A stretch of DNA of 64,000 nucleotides from Planctomycetota bacterium (lineage in GTDB: Bacteria; Planctomycetota; UBA1135; UBA2386): positions 493,962 through 557,961 of the forward strand of contig JACKHZ010000012.1 in assembly GCA_020638735.1 (NCBI GenBank), read 5' to 3'. Shown here piece after piece: positions 43,687 to 52,892 of this stretch. Each line of letters opens with the position of its first letter. Position 1 is the stretch's first letter. The notes below the pieces were generated by a model that worked only from the letters and a program-made list of their open reading frames with translations, was not told where the DNA came from and made no database searches. Made by a program: the position numbers and the translations under genes.

Positions 43687-46221
43687 TCAGCGCGGCGCGC
43701 CGGCCGCCTGCTGGGCCCGGGTCAGCGTCTCCTTCACGCCAGGCTCGTCGGCCGCGACGCGCTCGTTGGCCAGCTGCGCCGCGGCCAGCGCGCGCGCGGC
43801 GTCGACGGGCTGCTGCGCCAGCAGCGCGTCGGCGAGCACCCAGCTGCCGTGGAAGCCGCGCTTGTCGAGCGCCGCGGCGCGCTCGGCGGCCGGCAGCGCC
43901 AACGTCGGCAGGCCGAGGTTCAGCGCCGTGCGGGCGAGGTTGTAGGCGGGGATCAGTTCGTTCGGCGCCAGCTCGCTGGCGCGCACGAACTGCGGCAGCG
44001 CCTCCGCGCCGCGGCCGGCCCGCAGCAGCGCGTCGCCGAGGTTGGCGAAGGTGCGGGCATTGGCGTCGTCGCACTTCGCGGCGTGGGTGAGCGCGGCGAT
44101 CGCGCCCTCGGTGTTCCCGTCCCGCATGCGCAGGTTGCCGAGGTTGTAGGCGGGGGCGCTGTAGTCGGGGCGCTCCTTCATCGCGCGCTCGAACGCCGCC
44201 GCCGCCGCCTCGACGTGCCGGCCGTCGCGCTGCGCGAGACCGAGCGCGTTCCAGGCGAAAGCGTCGTGAGGCAGCAGCTGCGTGGCGCGTTCGAGGGCGG
44301 GGATCGCCGCGTCGGGCTGCTTCTGCTTGCGCAGCACGAGGCCGAGGTCGGTCCACGCGCGGGCGTCGTCGGGCCGCAGTTCGATCGCCGTGCGGTAGGC
44401 GGCGACCGCCTCGTCGAGGCGGTCGAGGCGCTCGAGCGCGAGGCCGCGCAGCAGCGACGTCTGGCGCGCGAGCTCCGCCGGCTCGGCGTCGAGCAACGCC
44501 AACGCAGCGGCTGGATCCTCGTCCAACATCGACCGGGCGCGCATGCGGCGACCGACGTGGCTGTCGGGGAACAGCTGCTCGAGCGCTGCGCGCGCGACCG
44601 CGCCCGCCTGCGCGTCGTCGAGCGACTCGGCGATGCCGGCGAGCGCGAGCAGATACGGCAGCCGCGGGTGCGGCGACGTGGCGATCGCGCGGCGCGCTGC
44701 CGCCAGCGCGTCGCGCAGCATGCCGCGGTTGCCGCCGCGGCCGCGGACGACGGCGTCGTGCAGCAGCATGGAGGCCTCGAGGAATGCGGTGAACGCGTCG
44801 CCGTCGGTTCGCGCGGCGGCCGCCTCCCGGCCCCCACCGAGCCTCTGCTGCAGCCGCACGCAGGCGGGGCCGTCGTGGCCGGCGACCGCCTTCGTCGCCG
44901 CGTTCTCGTCACCGAGCCGCAGCAGCAGCGACGCGCGCGTCGCCGCGACCTCGTCGTCGTCGGGCAGGGACGCGATCGCGGTCAGGCCGTCGGTGGCGTC
45001 GCCCTCGTAGCAGTGCCACCACGCCTCGGCGAGCATCGCCTCGCGGGTGGCTTGGCGTTCGGCGGCGGTCGCGGCGGCGATGCGCGGCTGGTTGGCCGCC
45101 AGGTAGCCGAGCGTCGCGGCGAGCGCCGGTACCGCGATCGCGACGCACACTGCGAACAGCGCGCGCCACGGCTCGCGCCGGCCCCAGCGCACCGTGCGTT
45201 CCAACGGACCCGGCAGCCGCGCCGTGATCGGGGCGCCGCGCTGCAGCGCGCGCAGGTCGGCGTGCATCGCCGCCGCGTCGCGGTAGCGGCGCGCCGGGTC
45301 CTTCTCGAGCGCCCGCGACACGATCGCCGCGAGGTCGCGCGACACTCCCGGCACGCGGCGCAGGGTCGGCTCGTGCTCGAGCACGCGGCGCAGCGTCGCG
45401 GCGCGGGTCGCGGCGCGGAACGGGTGCTCACCGGTCAGCAGCTCGAACAGCACCACGCCGAGCGCCCAGACGTCGCAACGCACGTCGACGCGGTCGCCGC
45501 GCAGCTGCTCCGGCGCCGCGTAGTCGAGCGTGCCGAGGAAGTCGCCGGTCTGCGTCAGCGTCGGCAACGTCGTGTCGCTGGCGACGCCGAAGTCGGTGAG
45601 CACTGCGCGGCCGTCGGCGGTGACGAGCACGTTGGCCGGCTTGACGTCGCGATGCACGAGGCCGTGCGCGTGCGCGTGGGCGAGCGCGTCGGCGAGCTGC
45701 GCGGTCAGCTCGACGGCGGCGGAGGGCGCGGCGAAGCGTTCGCGGCACGCGGTCAACGACGGCCCGTCGACCAGCTGCATGGCGAAGAAGTGCTGCTGGC
45801 CGGCGCTGGCGAACTCGTAGACCTCGACGATGCCGGGATGGCGCAGGCGGCCGGCTGCTGCGGCCTCGCGGCGCAGGCGCGCGATCGCGCTCGGCTCCTG
45901 CACCAGCGCGGGCGACAGGACCTTGACGGCGACCCTGCGATCGAGCGACCGTTGCCAGGCTGCGTAGACGACGCCCATGCCGCCCCGGCCGAGCTCGTCG
46001 AGCAGGCGGTAGTCGCCGAGTGTCTCGTGCGCGCCGTCGTCGGGTGTCGGCGCGTCGGCGGAGCCTTCGAGCATCGGCTCGAGCAGGTCGCGCAGGTCGG
46101 CGTGCTCGCGCATCAGGCGGTCCATCGCGGCCGGACCGTCGGCGGCTGCGCCGAGGAACAGCTCGACGGCGCGTTCGAGGCGCGCGCCGGGCGCCGTCGG
46201 CGTTTCGTCGGGCGAAGTCAT
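43687..46221 (-). CDS. Transmembrane Ser/Thr protein kinase with TPR tail (pair 2)
   Basis: The 844-residue product has a PknB-type kinase domain from about 70 to 330: GRGGMGVVY, Lys100, HRDVKPAN (190-197), DFG (210-212) and APE in DYAAPEQL. A membrane segment spans 352-374 (WRALFAVCVAIAVPALAATLG). The outer part has irregular helices and then TPR units (AIELRPDDARAWTDLGLVL, FAWNALGLAQRDGRH, APAYNLGNLRMRDGN, ARTFANLGDALLRAGRG). Its ATG overlaps the TGA of the upstream sigma factor gene (ATGA), so the pair is cotranscribed and translationally coupled. The kinase is probably the sensor for that sigma factor. Confidence 0.93.
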   Translation of the reverse strand: MTSPDETPTAPGARLERAVELFLGAAADGPAAMDRLMREHADLRDLLEPMLEGSADAPTPDDGAHETLGDYRLLDELGRGGMGVVYAAWQRSLDRRVAVKVLSPALVQEPSAIARLRREAAAAGRLRHPGIVEVYEFASAGQQHFFAMQLVDGPSLTACRERFAAPSAAVELTAQLADALAHAHAHGLVHRDVKPANVLVTADGRAVLTDFGVASDTTLPTLTQTGDFLGTLDYAAPEQLRGDRVDVRCDVWALGVVLFELLTGEHPFRAATRAATLRRVLEHEPTLRRVPGVSRDLAAIVSRALEKDPARRYRDAAAMHADLRALQRGAPITARLPGPLERTVRWGRREPWRALFAVCVAIAVPALAATLGYLAANQPRIAAATAAERQATREAMLAEAWWHCYEGDATDGLTAIASLPDDDEVAATRASLLLRLGDENAATKAVAGHDGPACVRLQQRLGGGREAAAARTDGDAFTAFLEASMLLHDAVVRGRGGNRGMLRDALAAARRAIATSPHPRLPYLLALAGIAESLDDAQAGAVARAALEQLFPDSHVGRRMRARSMLDEDPAAALALLDAEPAELARQTSLLRGLALERLDRLDEAVAAYRTAIELRPDDARAWTDLGLVLRKQKQPDAAIPALERATQLLPHDAFAWNALGLAQRDGRHVEAAAAAFERAMKERPDYSAPAYNLGNLRMRDGNTEGAIAALTHAAKCDDANARTFANLGDALLRAGRGAEALPQFVRASELAPNELIPAYNLARTALNLGLPTLALPAAERAAALDKRGFHGSWVLADALLAQQPVDAARALAAAQLANERVAADEPGVKETLTRAQQAAGAPR

Positions 46222-46844
46222 TGACGGGCCTCGGGCAGTTCGCCGCGACGCAGGCGCCGCAGCAGGTCGGCGAGTCGCGCCACCGCGCGCACCCAGCGCA
46301 TGCGCGCGGCGTTGGCGTCGAGGCCGAGCTGCTTGCCGATGTCGAGGAACGAACGGTCCTCGTATTCGCGGGCGACGAGCACCTTGCGGTCCTCGGCGGA
46401 CAGCAGCTCGAGGCCGAGCCGGACCCAGTCGCGCGCCTCGCTGCGCATCGCCGCGCCGCTCGGCGTCGTGCCCGGCTGCAGCGCCGGGTCGAGGGACAGC
46501 ACCGTATCGGTCGGCAGCGGCGTGTTGCGGCCCAGGTCGCGGCGCTGGGCGCGGAACCAGTCGTTCTTGTCGCGCAGCGTGTTCTCGACCACGCGCGCGA
46601 GCAGGCCGCGCAGCTGGCGCGCGTCGCGCACCTGGAAGCGCGGCGCGTAGCGCAGGAAGTCGGCGACGGCGTCCTGCACGAAGTCGCCGGGCTCCGCCTG
46701 CCGGCGGAGGAACTCACCGAGGCGGTGTTCGAGGTGCTGCTGCAGCCACGGCAGGTGGAGCTCGACCAGCGTGGCGAGCGCGCGCTCGTCACCGGTGTGC
46801 CATCGGGCCAGCAGTGCTGGTGTGGCGTCGGTGACGTCACCCAT
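46218..46844 (-). CDS. ECF-type RNA polymerase sigma factor (pair 2)
   Basis: The 208-residue protein starts at the ATG at 46844 (MGDVTDATPALL). Region 2 contains EPGDFVQDAVADFLRYAPRF and LLARVVENTLRDKNDW. Region 4 is ELLSAEDRKVLVAREYEDRSF, followed by DIGKQLGLDANAARMRWVRAV. A linker of about 30 residues rich in Thr/Pro separates the two. No anti-sigma gene is adjacent; the coupled kinase takes that place, as is common in planctomycetes. Upstream lies a 253-bp divergent region shared with nifJ. Confidence 0.9.
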   Translation of the reverse strand: MGDVTDATPALLARWHTGDERALATLVELHLPWLQQHLEHRLGEFLRRQAEPGDFVQDAVADFLRYAPRFQVRDARQLRGLLARVVENTLRDKNDWFRAQRRDLGRNTPLPTDTVLSLDPALQPGTTPSGAAMRSEARDWVRLGLELLSAEDRKVLVAREYEDRSFLDIGKQLGLDANAARMRWVRAVARLADLLRRLRRGELPEARQ

Positions 46845-47007
46845 GGCGCGGATCGGACGAAGCGCCGGCGAAGCTGTCAAGCGGAGCTGTCTGCGGCGCG
46901 GCAGGGCGGCGGCGGAGGCGACGGTCGGCATGCCCCGTGACAGCGGCAGCGGGGCCCGGACCACACTCCGCTGGCACCGGAGTCATGCGCCCTGTTCGAC
47001 CGCCCGG

Positions 47008-47040
47008 CTACGCCGGTCGGCCCCTGGCCCTGCGGCGTAG
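47008..47040. promoter_or_regulatory. Inverted repeat upstream of nifJ
   Basis: CTACGCCG and CGGCGTAG form perfect 8-bp arms separated by 17 nt, ending 57 bp before the nifJ ATG. This could be a regulator site or leader hairpin. The rest of the 253-bp intergenic region shows no further clear element. Confidence 0.35.
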
Positions 47041-47097
47041 TCGGGGCGACCTTGAGTTCGCGTCGCCCGCCCACCGCGCGCGTACGAGGACCCCGCC

Positions 47098-50000
47098 ATG
47101 CAGAACCAGCGCACCGCCACCGTCGACGGCAACGAAGCCGCCGCACAGGTCGCCTACCGACTCAGCGAAGTCGCCGCGATCTACCCGATCACCCCGTCGT
47201 CGGCGATGGGGGAGCTGTTCGACGAATGGGCGGCGCTGGACCGGCCCAACCTGTTCGGCAGCGTGCCACGCGTCGTCGAGATGCAGAGCGAGGGCGGCGC
47301 TGCCGGTGCCGTACACGGCGCGCTGCAGGCCGGCTCGCTGGCGGTGACCTTCACCGCGTCGCAGGGGCTGCTGCTGATGATCCCGACGATGTTCAAGGTG
47401 GCGGGGGAGCTGCTGCCGTTCGTCATGCACGTCGCCGCGCGCACGGTGGCGACCCACGCGCTGTCGATCTTCGGCGACCACTCGGACGTGATGGCGTGCC
47501 GGCAGACCGGCTTCGCGATGCTGTGCTCGGCGAACGTGCAGGAGGCGCAAGACCTGGCCTGCATCGCGCACCTGGCGACGTTGCGGAGCCGGGTGCCGTT
47601 CGTGCACTTCTTCGACGGGTTCCGCACCTCGCACGAGGTCGCGAAGATCGACGTGCTCGGCGACGACGACCTGCGCGCGCTGGTCGACGAAGACGCGATC
47701 GCGGCGCACCGCTCCCGCGCGCTGACGCCGGACCGGCCGGTGCTGCGCGGCTCGGCGCAGAACCCCGACGTGTTCTTCCAGGCCCGCGAGGCGTGCAACC
47801 CGTTCCACGAGGCGTGCCCCGACGCGGTGGCTTCGGCGATGGAGGCGTTCGCCGAACGCACCGGCCGCCGCTACCTGCCGTTCGAATACCACGGCGACCC
47901 GCACGCCGAGCGCGTCGTCGTCGTCATGGGCAGCGGCGCGGAGACGGTGCGCAGCGCCGTCGATCACCTGGTCGCGCAGGGCGAGAAGGTGGGCCTGGTG
48001 CAGGTCCGGCTGTACCGGCCGTTCGACGTCGACCGCTTCCTGGGCGCGCTACCGCACAGCGCCGAGCGCATCGCGGTGCTCGACCGCACCAAGGAGCCGG
48101 GCGCGCTCGCCGAGCCGCTGTGCCTCGACGTGATCGCGGCGCTGCGCGACGCGGCGGCTGGCGGGCGGCCGCAGCCGCGCGTGGTCGGCGGGCGCTACGG
48201 GCTCTCCGGCAAGGAGTTCACGCCGGCGATGGCGTTGTCGGTGTTCGCGATGTTGAGCGAAGAAGCGCCGCGGCACGGCTTCACGGTCGGCATCGTCGAC
48301 GACGTCACGCACCGTTCGCTGCCGTGGGACGACGCGTTCGAGCTGCCGCGCGACGGGCGCACGGAGGCGGTGTTCTTCGGGCTCGGCGCGGACGGCACGG
48401 TGGGCGCCAACAAGAGCACGATCAAGATCCTCGGCGAGCAGACGACGCAGCACACGCAGGGCTTCTTCGTCTACGACAGCAAGAAGTCGGGCGCGATGAC
48501 GATCTCGCACCTGCGCTTCGGCGAGCGGCACTTCGAGGCGCCCTACCTGATCCGGCGCGCGGACTTCGTGGCCTGCCACCAGTTCGGCTTCCTCGACCGC
48601 TACGAGGTGCTCGAGCTGGCGCGGCACGGCGCGACGGTGCTGCTCGACGCGCCCTATCCGGTCGGCGAGCTCTGGCAGCGCCTGCCGCGCGAGGTGCAGC
48701 AGCAGATCGTCGACAAGCAGCTGAAGGTCTGGGCGATCGACGCCGCTGCCGTCGCGCGCGAGGCCGGTGTCGGCGGGCGCATCAACACGATCATGCAGAC
48801 GTGCTTCTTCGCGCTGGCCGGCGTGATCGACCGCGACGTCGCGATCGGCGCGATCAAGAAGTCGATCGAGAAGAACTACCAGAAGAAGGGCGCGGAGATC
48901 GTGCGGCGCAACTTCGCGGCGGTGGACAGCGCGCTCGAACACCTGCACCAGATGCCGGTGCCCGATGCGGTCACGGCGACGCGGCAGCGACCGCCGACGG
49001 TGCCGAAGGAAGCGCCCGAGTTCGTGCAGCGCGTGACCGCGGCGATGCTCGCCGGCAAGGGCGAGGCGCTGCCGGTCAGCGCGTTCCCGCCGGACGGAAC
49101 CTGGCCGACCGGCACCGCGAAGTGGGAGAAGCGCGCGATCGCCCAGTCGATCCCGGTGTGGGACGAGGCGGTCTGCATCCAGTGCAACAAGTGCGCGTTG
49201 ATGTGCCCGCACGCGGCGATCCGCGCCAAGGTGTTCGCGCCGGCGGCGCTGGCCGGCGCGCCCGCGGACTTCCCGGCGACGGCCTGGCGCGACAAGGAGT
49301 TCGACGACCACCGCTACACGCTGCAGGTGGCGCCCGACGACTGCACCGGCTGCGGGCTGTGCGTGCAGGTGTGCCCGGCCAAGGACAAGGCCAACCCGCG
49401 GCACAAGGCGATCGACATGACGCCGGTGCTGGAGGTGCGCGACCGCGAGCGCGCGCGCTTCGCGTTCTTCGAATCGCTGCCCGAGCTCGACCACGCCGAC
49501 GCGCCGAAGCTCGACGTGCGTGGCTCGCAGCTGCTGCAGCCGCTGTTCGAGTTCTCGGGCGCGTGCGCCGGCTGCGGCGAGACGCCGTACCTCAAGCTGC
49601 TGACGCAGCTGTTCGGCGACCGCCTGATGATCGCCAACGCCACCGGCTGCTCGTCGATCTACGGCGGCAACCTGCCGACCACGCCGTACACCACCGATGC
49701 CTGTGGTCGCGGTCCGGCGTGGGCCAACTCGCTGTTCGAGGACAACGCCGAGTTCGGCCTCGGCATGCGCTTGTCGGTCGACGCGCTGGCCGGCCGCGCG
49801 CACCAGCTGATGGTCGCGCTGGCGCCGGAGCTCGAGTCGGTCGAGCTCTGCGCCGACCTCGTCAACTGGCCGAAGCACCGCGACGCGCGGTGGTTCAAGG
49901 AGCAGCGCGGGCGCGTCGACGAGCTGCGCCGCCGCCTCGCGGCCGCCTCGACCCCGGCGCAGCGGGAGCTGCGCCAGCTCGCCGACTATCTCGTGCCGAA

Positions 50001-50703
50001 GAGCGTCTGGCTGGTCGGCGGCGACGGCTGGGCGTTCGACATCGGCTACGGCGGCCTCGACCACGTGCTGGCGAGCCACCACGACGTCAACGTGCTGGTG
50101 CTCGACACCGAGGTCTACTCCAACACCGGCGGCCAGGCGTCGAAGGCGACCCCGCTCGGCGCCGCCGCCAAGTTCGCCGCCAAGGGCAAGCCGGTCGACA
50201 AGAAGGACCTCGGCCTGATGGCGCTGCACTACGGCCACGTGTTCGTCGCCAGCGTCGCGATCGGCGCGCAGGACGCGCACACGGTCCGCGTGCTGCGCGA
50301 GGCCGAAGCGCACAAGGGCCCGTCGCTGATCATCGCCTACAGTCCGTGCATCGCGCACGGCTACGACCTGGTGTTCGGCGCCGATCAGCAGAAGCGCGCC
50401 GTGCAGAGCGGCGTCTGGCCGCTGTTCCGCTACGACCCGAGCGCCGGCGAACGCGGCGAGGCGCCGCTGGTCGTCGACGCGGCGGGCGGTCGCATCCCGG
50501 TCGCCGAGTACATGCGCAACGAGGCCCGCTTCGGCATGGTCGAGAAGATCGACCCTCAGGGCTTCCGTCGCTACGCGCTCGGCGCGCAGCAGGCGGCGGT
50601 GCGGCGCATGGCCGTCTACCAGCACATCGCGCAGCTGCGCTTCCCGGACGCCGTCGCCGCGGCGACCGGCGCCGCGGCCGCCCAACCCGTGAACGGAGCG
50701 TGA
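47098..50703 (+). CDS. nifJ: Pyruvate:ferredoxin (flavodoxin) oxidoreductase
   Basis: The 1201-residue single-chain enzyme oxidises pyruvate to acetyl-CoA and CO2, passing electrons to ferredoxin or flavodoxin. Domain order is as usual. Domain I has YPITPSSAMGEL; domain II and the linker follow; then comes domain III with GANKSTIKILGE and YDSKKSGAMTISHLRFG. Two 4Fe-4S clusters are in CIQCNKCALMCP (about residue 697) and CTGCGLCVQVCP (about residue 748). The proximal-cluster Cys pair is CAGCGETPY, and the TPP domain holds NATGCSSIYGG and GGDGWAFDIGYGG. The GAGGA before the ATG is a fair ribosome site. The next gene is its frequent companion. Confidence 0.97.
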   Translation: MQNQRTATVDGNEAAAQVAYRLSEVAAIYPITPSSAMGELFDEWAALDRPNLFGSVPRVVEMQSEGGAAGAVHGALQAGSLAVTFTASQGLLLMIPTMFKVAGELLPFVMHVAARTVATHALSIFGDHSDVMACRQTGFAMLCSANVQEAQDLACIAHLATLRSRVPFVHFFDGFRTSHEVAKIDVLGDDDLRALVDEDAIAAHRSRALTPDRPVLRGSAQNPDVFFQAREACNPFHEACPDAVASAMEAFAERTGRRYLPFEYHGDPHAERVVVVMGSGAETVRSAVDHLVAQGEKVGLVQVRLYRPFDVDRFLGALPHSAERIAVLDRTKEPGALAEPLCLDVIAALRDAAAGGRPQPRVVGGRYGLSGKEFTPAMALSVFAMLSEEAPRHGFTVGIVDDVTHRSLPWDDAFELPRDGRTEAVFFGLGADGTVGANKSTIKILGEQTTQHTQGFFVYDSKKSGAMTISHLRFGERHFEAPYLIRRADFVACHQFGFLDRYEVLELARHGATVLLDAPYPVGELWQRLPREVQQQIVDKQLKVWAIDAAAVAREAGVGGRINTIMQTCFFALAGVIDRDVAIGAIKKSIEKNYQKKGAEIVRRNFAAVDSALEHLHQMPVPDAVTATRQRPPTVPKEAPEFVQRVTAAMLAGKGEALPVSAFPPDGTWPTGTAKWEKRAIAQSIPVWDEAVCIQCNKCALMCPHAAIRAKVFAPAALAGAPADFPATAWRDKEFDDHRYTLQVAPDDCTGCGLCVQVCPAKDKANPRHKAIDMTPVLEVRDRERARFAFFESLPELDHADAPKLDVRGSQLLQPLFEFSGACAGCGETPYLKLLTQLFGDRLMIANATGCSSIYGGNLPTTPYTTDACGRGPAWANSLFEDNAEFGLGMRLSVDALAGRAHQLMVALAPELESVELCADLVNWPKHRDARWFKEQRGRVDELRRRLAAASTPAQRELRQLADYLVPKSVWLVGGDGWAFDIGYGGLDHVLASHHDVNVLVLDTEVYSNTGGQASKATPLGAAAKFAAKGKPVDKKDLGLMALHYGHVFVASVAIGAQDAHTVRVLREAEAHKGPSLIIAYSPCIAHGYDLVFGADQQKRAVQSGVWPLFRYDPSAGERGEAPLVVDAAGGRIPVAEYMRNEARFGMVEKIDPQGFRRYALGAQQAAVRRMAVYQHIAQLRFPDAVAAATGAAAAQPVNGA

Positions 50704-50705
50704 CC

Positions 50706-51701
50706 ATGGACCTGTCCACGACCTACCTCGGCATCCGGCTTCCCAACCCGTTCGTCGCCGGCGCGTCGCCGCTGTGTGACAGCATCGACCGCGCCCGCGA
50801 GCTGGTGAACGCCGGTTGCTCGATGCTGACGCTGCGTTCGCTGTTCGAGGAGCAACTCGACAAGGAGGCGCTGGCGCACCACGCCGCGGCGGCGGCGCAC
50901 GCCGACTCGCACGGCGAGGCGACCAGCTACCTGCCGGAGCCGCACGGCTGCGTGTTCGGGCCGGACGAGTATCTGGCGCACCTGCGCGCGCTGAAGGCGG
51001 CGGTCGAGGTGCCGGTCGCGGCGTCGCTCAACGGCCACAGCCGCGGCGGCTGGCTCGACTACGCGCGGCGCATCGCCGACGCCGGCGCCGACGCGCTGGA
51101 GATCAACCTCTACGACGTCGTCTCCGACCCCGACCGCGACGCTGCGTCGGTCGAACAGGAGATGGTGGACGTCGTCGGTGCGGTGGCCGCGGCGATCGCG
51201 ATCCCGGTCGCCGTCAAGTTGTCGCCGTTCTACACCTCGCTGCCCAACCTCGGTCGTCGCCTGCTGCAGGCCGGCGCCAAGGGGCTGGTGCTGTTCAACC
51301 GCTTCTTCGAGCCGGACCTCGACTGCGAAGCGCTCGAGGTCGAGACGCACATGATGTTCTCGACCTCGCGCGAGCTGCTGCTGCGGCTGCGCTGGCTGGC
51401 GCTGCTGTCGGGCAAGCTCGGCTGTGACCTGGCGGTGTCGGGCGGCGTGCACACGCCGCGCGACGCGGTCAAGGCGGTGATGTGCGGCGCGTCGGCGGTG
51501 CAGGTCGTGGCGACGCTGGTGCAGGGCGGCGCCGGTCAGGTGCGCGACCTGATCGACGGTCTCGCGGCCTGGTTGACCGACAACGGCTACGAGTCGCTCG
51601 CGCAGATGCGCGGCAGCATGGACGCCGCGCACGCGCCGGATCCGCACGCCTACGAGCGGGTCAACTACGTGCACCTGCTGCAGACCTGGAGGTTCGCGTA
51701 G
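50706..51701 (+). CDS. Dihydroorotate dehydrogenase-like flavoprotein
   Basis: The 331-residue TIM-barrel protein starts 2 bp after the nifJ stop. The N-terminus LGIRLPNPFVAGASPLCDS and segments PVAASLNG, ALEINLY, PVAVKLSPF, GLVLFNRF and LAVSGGVHTPRDAVKAVMCGASAVQVV match the FMN-binding class I/PreA-like barrel. It is not a true PyrD, because the usual catalytic Cys/Ser loop is different and the length is slightly greater. It regularly accompanies nifJ in bacteria, so it may share electrons with ferredoxin. The substrate is unknown. Confidence 0.9.
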   Translation: MDLSTTYLGIRLPNPFVAGASPLCDSIDRARELVNAGCSMLTLRSLFEEQLDKEALAHHAAAAAHADSHGEATSYLPEPHGCVFGPDEYLAHLRALKAAVEVPVAASLNGHSRGGWLDYARRIADAGADALEINLYDVVSDPDRDAASVEQEMVDVVGAVAAAIAIPVAVKLSPFYTSLPNLGRRLLQAGAKGLVLFNRFFEPDLDCEALEVETHMMFSTSRELLLRLRWLALLSGKLGCDLAVSGGVHTPRDAVKAVMCGASAVQVVATLVQGGAGQVRDLIDGLAAWLTDNGYESLAQMRGSMDAAHAPDPHAYERVNYVHLLQTWRFA

Positions 51702-51782
51702 GTGGCCGGGCTGGCGCGTTGGCGCGTGCTGCGCGCAGGATGCTGTTGGTAGACTGCTCGCGTCCTCGAGCGAGCCAAGAGC

Positions 51783-52484
51783 GTGACCCGCAAGGCGAAC
51801 CAGAAGCGGGATCCGCGTGATGTGCCCAACTACACGTTGCCCGAGGCGGCGCGTTGGCTGGGGCTTGCGTCCAACACGCTGCGCGTCTGGTTGCGCGGGC
51901 AGGACTACCGGACGCAGTCCGGTAAGAAGCACGCCCTGCCGGTCGTTCATCCCGCGGGGGAAGGCCCGCTCGGGTTGTCTTTCTGGAACCTGGTGGAATG
52001 CAGCGTGCTCGCCACGATCCGCAAGGAGCACGCGGTGTCGCTACAGAAGGTGCGCTCGGCCCTTGCCTATGTCGGCAAAGAGCTCGGCATGAAGCGCCCG
52101 CTGATCGAGCAGGAGTTCATTACGGATGGTGTCGGTCTGTTCGTCGATCGCTACGGCAAGCTCATCGATGCATCTCGCCAGGGCCAACTGGCCATGCGCG
52201 AGATCCTCTCCGCGGGCTTGACCCGCATCGAACGTGACGAAGAAGGGCTGGCTGCGCGCCTGTTCCCGTGGCGCAGCGATCCTCGCGAGCCGAGGGTCGT
52301 GGCCGTCGATCCGCGGATTGCGTTCGGCCAGCCCATTCTCGCCAGCACCCGAGTGCCGATCGAAGTCGTCTTCGATCGGTTCCGGGCCGGCGACACCATC
52401 TCCCACCTTGCCGAGGACTACGGCGTCGAGCAGTCGAAGATCGAGGACTTGGTGAGGAAGTGGTTTGGTCCGGCCGCTGCCTGA
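51783..52484 (+). CDS. DUF433-type antitoxin with N-terminal helix-turn-helix
   Basis: The 233-residue protein starts with a GTG. The N-terminal 60 residues (YTLPEAARWLGLASNTLRVWL) look like a MerR-like helix-turn-helix. The C-terminal 60 residues (VVAVDPRIAFGQPILASTRVPIEVV, followed by ISHLAEDYGVEQSKIEDLVRKW) are a DUF433 domain. Such proteins are the antitoxin half of VapBC-like modules whose toxin is a PIN-like (DUF5615) nuclease. That toxin reading frame starts within its last 20 bases but is broken. Base composition is somewhat less extreme than in neighbouring genes, consistent with transfer. Confidence 0.85.
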   Translation: MTRKANQKRDPRDVPNYTLPEAARWLGLASNTLRVWLRGQDYRTQSGKKHALPVVHPAGEGPLGLSFWNLVECSVLATIRKEHAVSLQKVRSALAYVGKELGMKRPLIEQEFITDGVGLFVDRYGKLIDASRQGQLAMREILSAGLTRIERDEEGLAARLFPWRSDPREPRVVAVDPRIAFGQPILASTRVPIEVVFDRFRAGDTISHLAEDYGVEQSKIEDLVRKWFGPAAA

Positions 52485-52746
52485 GCTGGTTCTGTTCGTG
52501 GACGAGTGTCTTGGTGCCACCGACGTGCCTGCTGCACTCGGCGCCGCCGGGATCAGGTTCGAGCGCTTGAGCGACCACTTCGAACGAGGTGCCGCGGACC
52601 AAGACTGGCTCGCCTAGGGCAAGCGTGGCTGGGTTGTGCTGACCAAGGATCAGAGGATCCGTCGCCGTCAGGCCGAGTTCGATGCGCTGCGGAAGGCTGG
52701 CGTTGCGGCCTTCGTGTTGACCACCGCTACGACGGCGAGACCCTGA
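52465..52746 (+). pseudogene. PIN-like (DUF5615-type) toxin remnant with in-frame TAG
   Basis: Read from a TTG at 52465, this gives LPELVLFVDECLGATDVP, then GIRFERLSDHF, DQDWLA, a TAG at 52615-52617, then GKRGWVVLTKDQRIRRRQAEFD and AFVLTT. The FVDE start and VLTKD segment are those of PIN-like toxins that pair with DUF433 antitoxins. After VLTT the toxin sequence ends in an unrelated tail. Besides the TAG, the normal C-terminal part (about 30 residues) is missing, so the gene is dead unless it is restored by other means. Confidence 0.8.
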
Positions 52747-52889
52747 CCCACTTCGGTCCCGACGAGGGGTTGGCCAGCCAGCACCTGTGGTCGTTCCATC
52801 GTGACCCCCGCGGCACGCTGTGGGCGACCGGCGCCAACCCGAGCGGCGCGTTCCGCTTCGACGGGCAGCGCTTCGAGCAGGTCTTCTGA
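52725..52889 (+). pseudogene. Fragment of a two-component-type sensor propeller
   Basis: In another frame, directly after the toxin remnant, comes RYDGETLTHFGPDEGLASQHL followed by WSFHRDPRGTLWATG and FRFDGQRFEQVF, then a stop. This is the Reg_prop blade pattern (GLxxxxVWxIxxDxxGxLWxGT). It consists of barely two blades and no start, so it is a leftover of a larger gene. The junction lies at about 52716-52727. Confidence 0.7.
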
Positions 52890-52892
52890 CCG

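Noticed and set aside
43441..46224. 927-codon plus-strand frame opposite kinase 2
   Set aside because: It is antisense to the kinase, with repetitive Arg/Val/Gly text and no start signals.
51702..51782. Possible tRNA or small RNA between the DHOD-like and DUF433 genes
   Set aside because: There is no acceptor-stem pairing or T-loop sequence; only a weak GCTCG/CGAGC hairpin and a TAGACT hexamer are visible.
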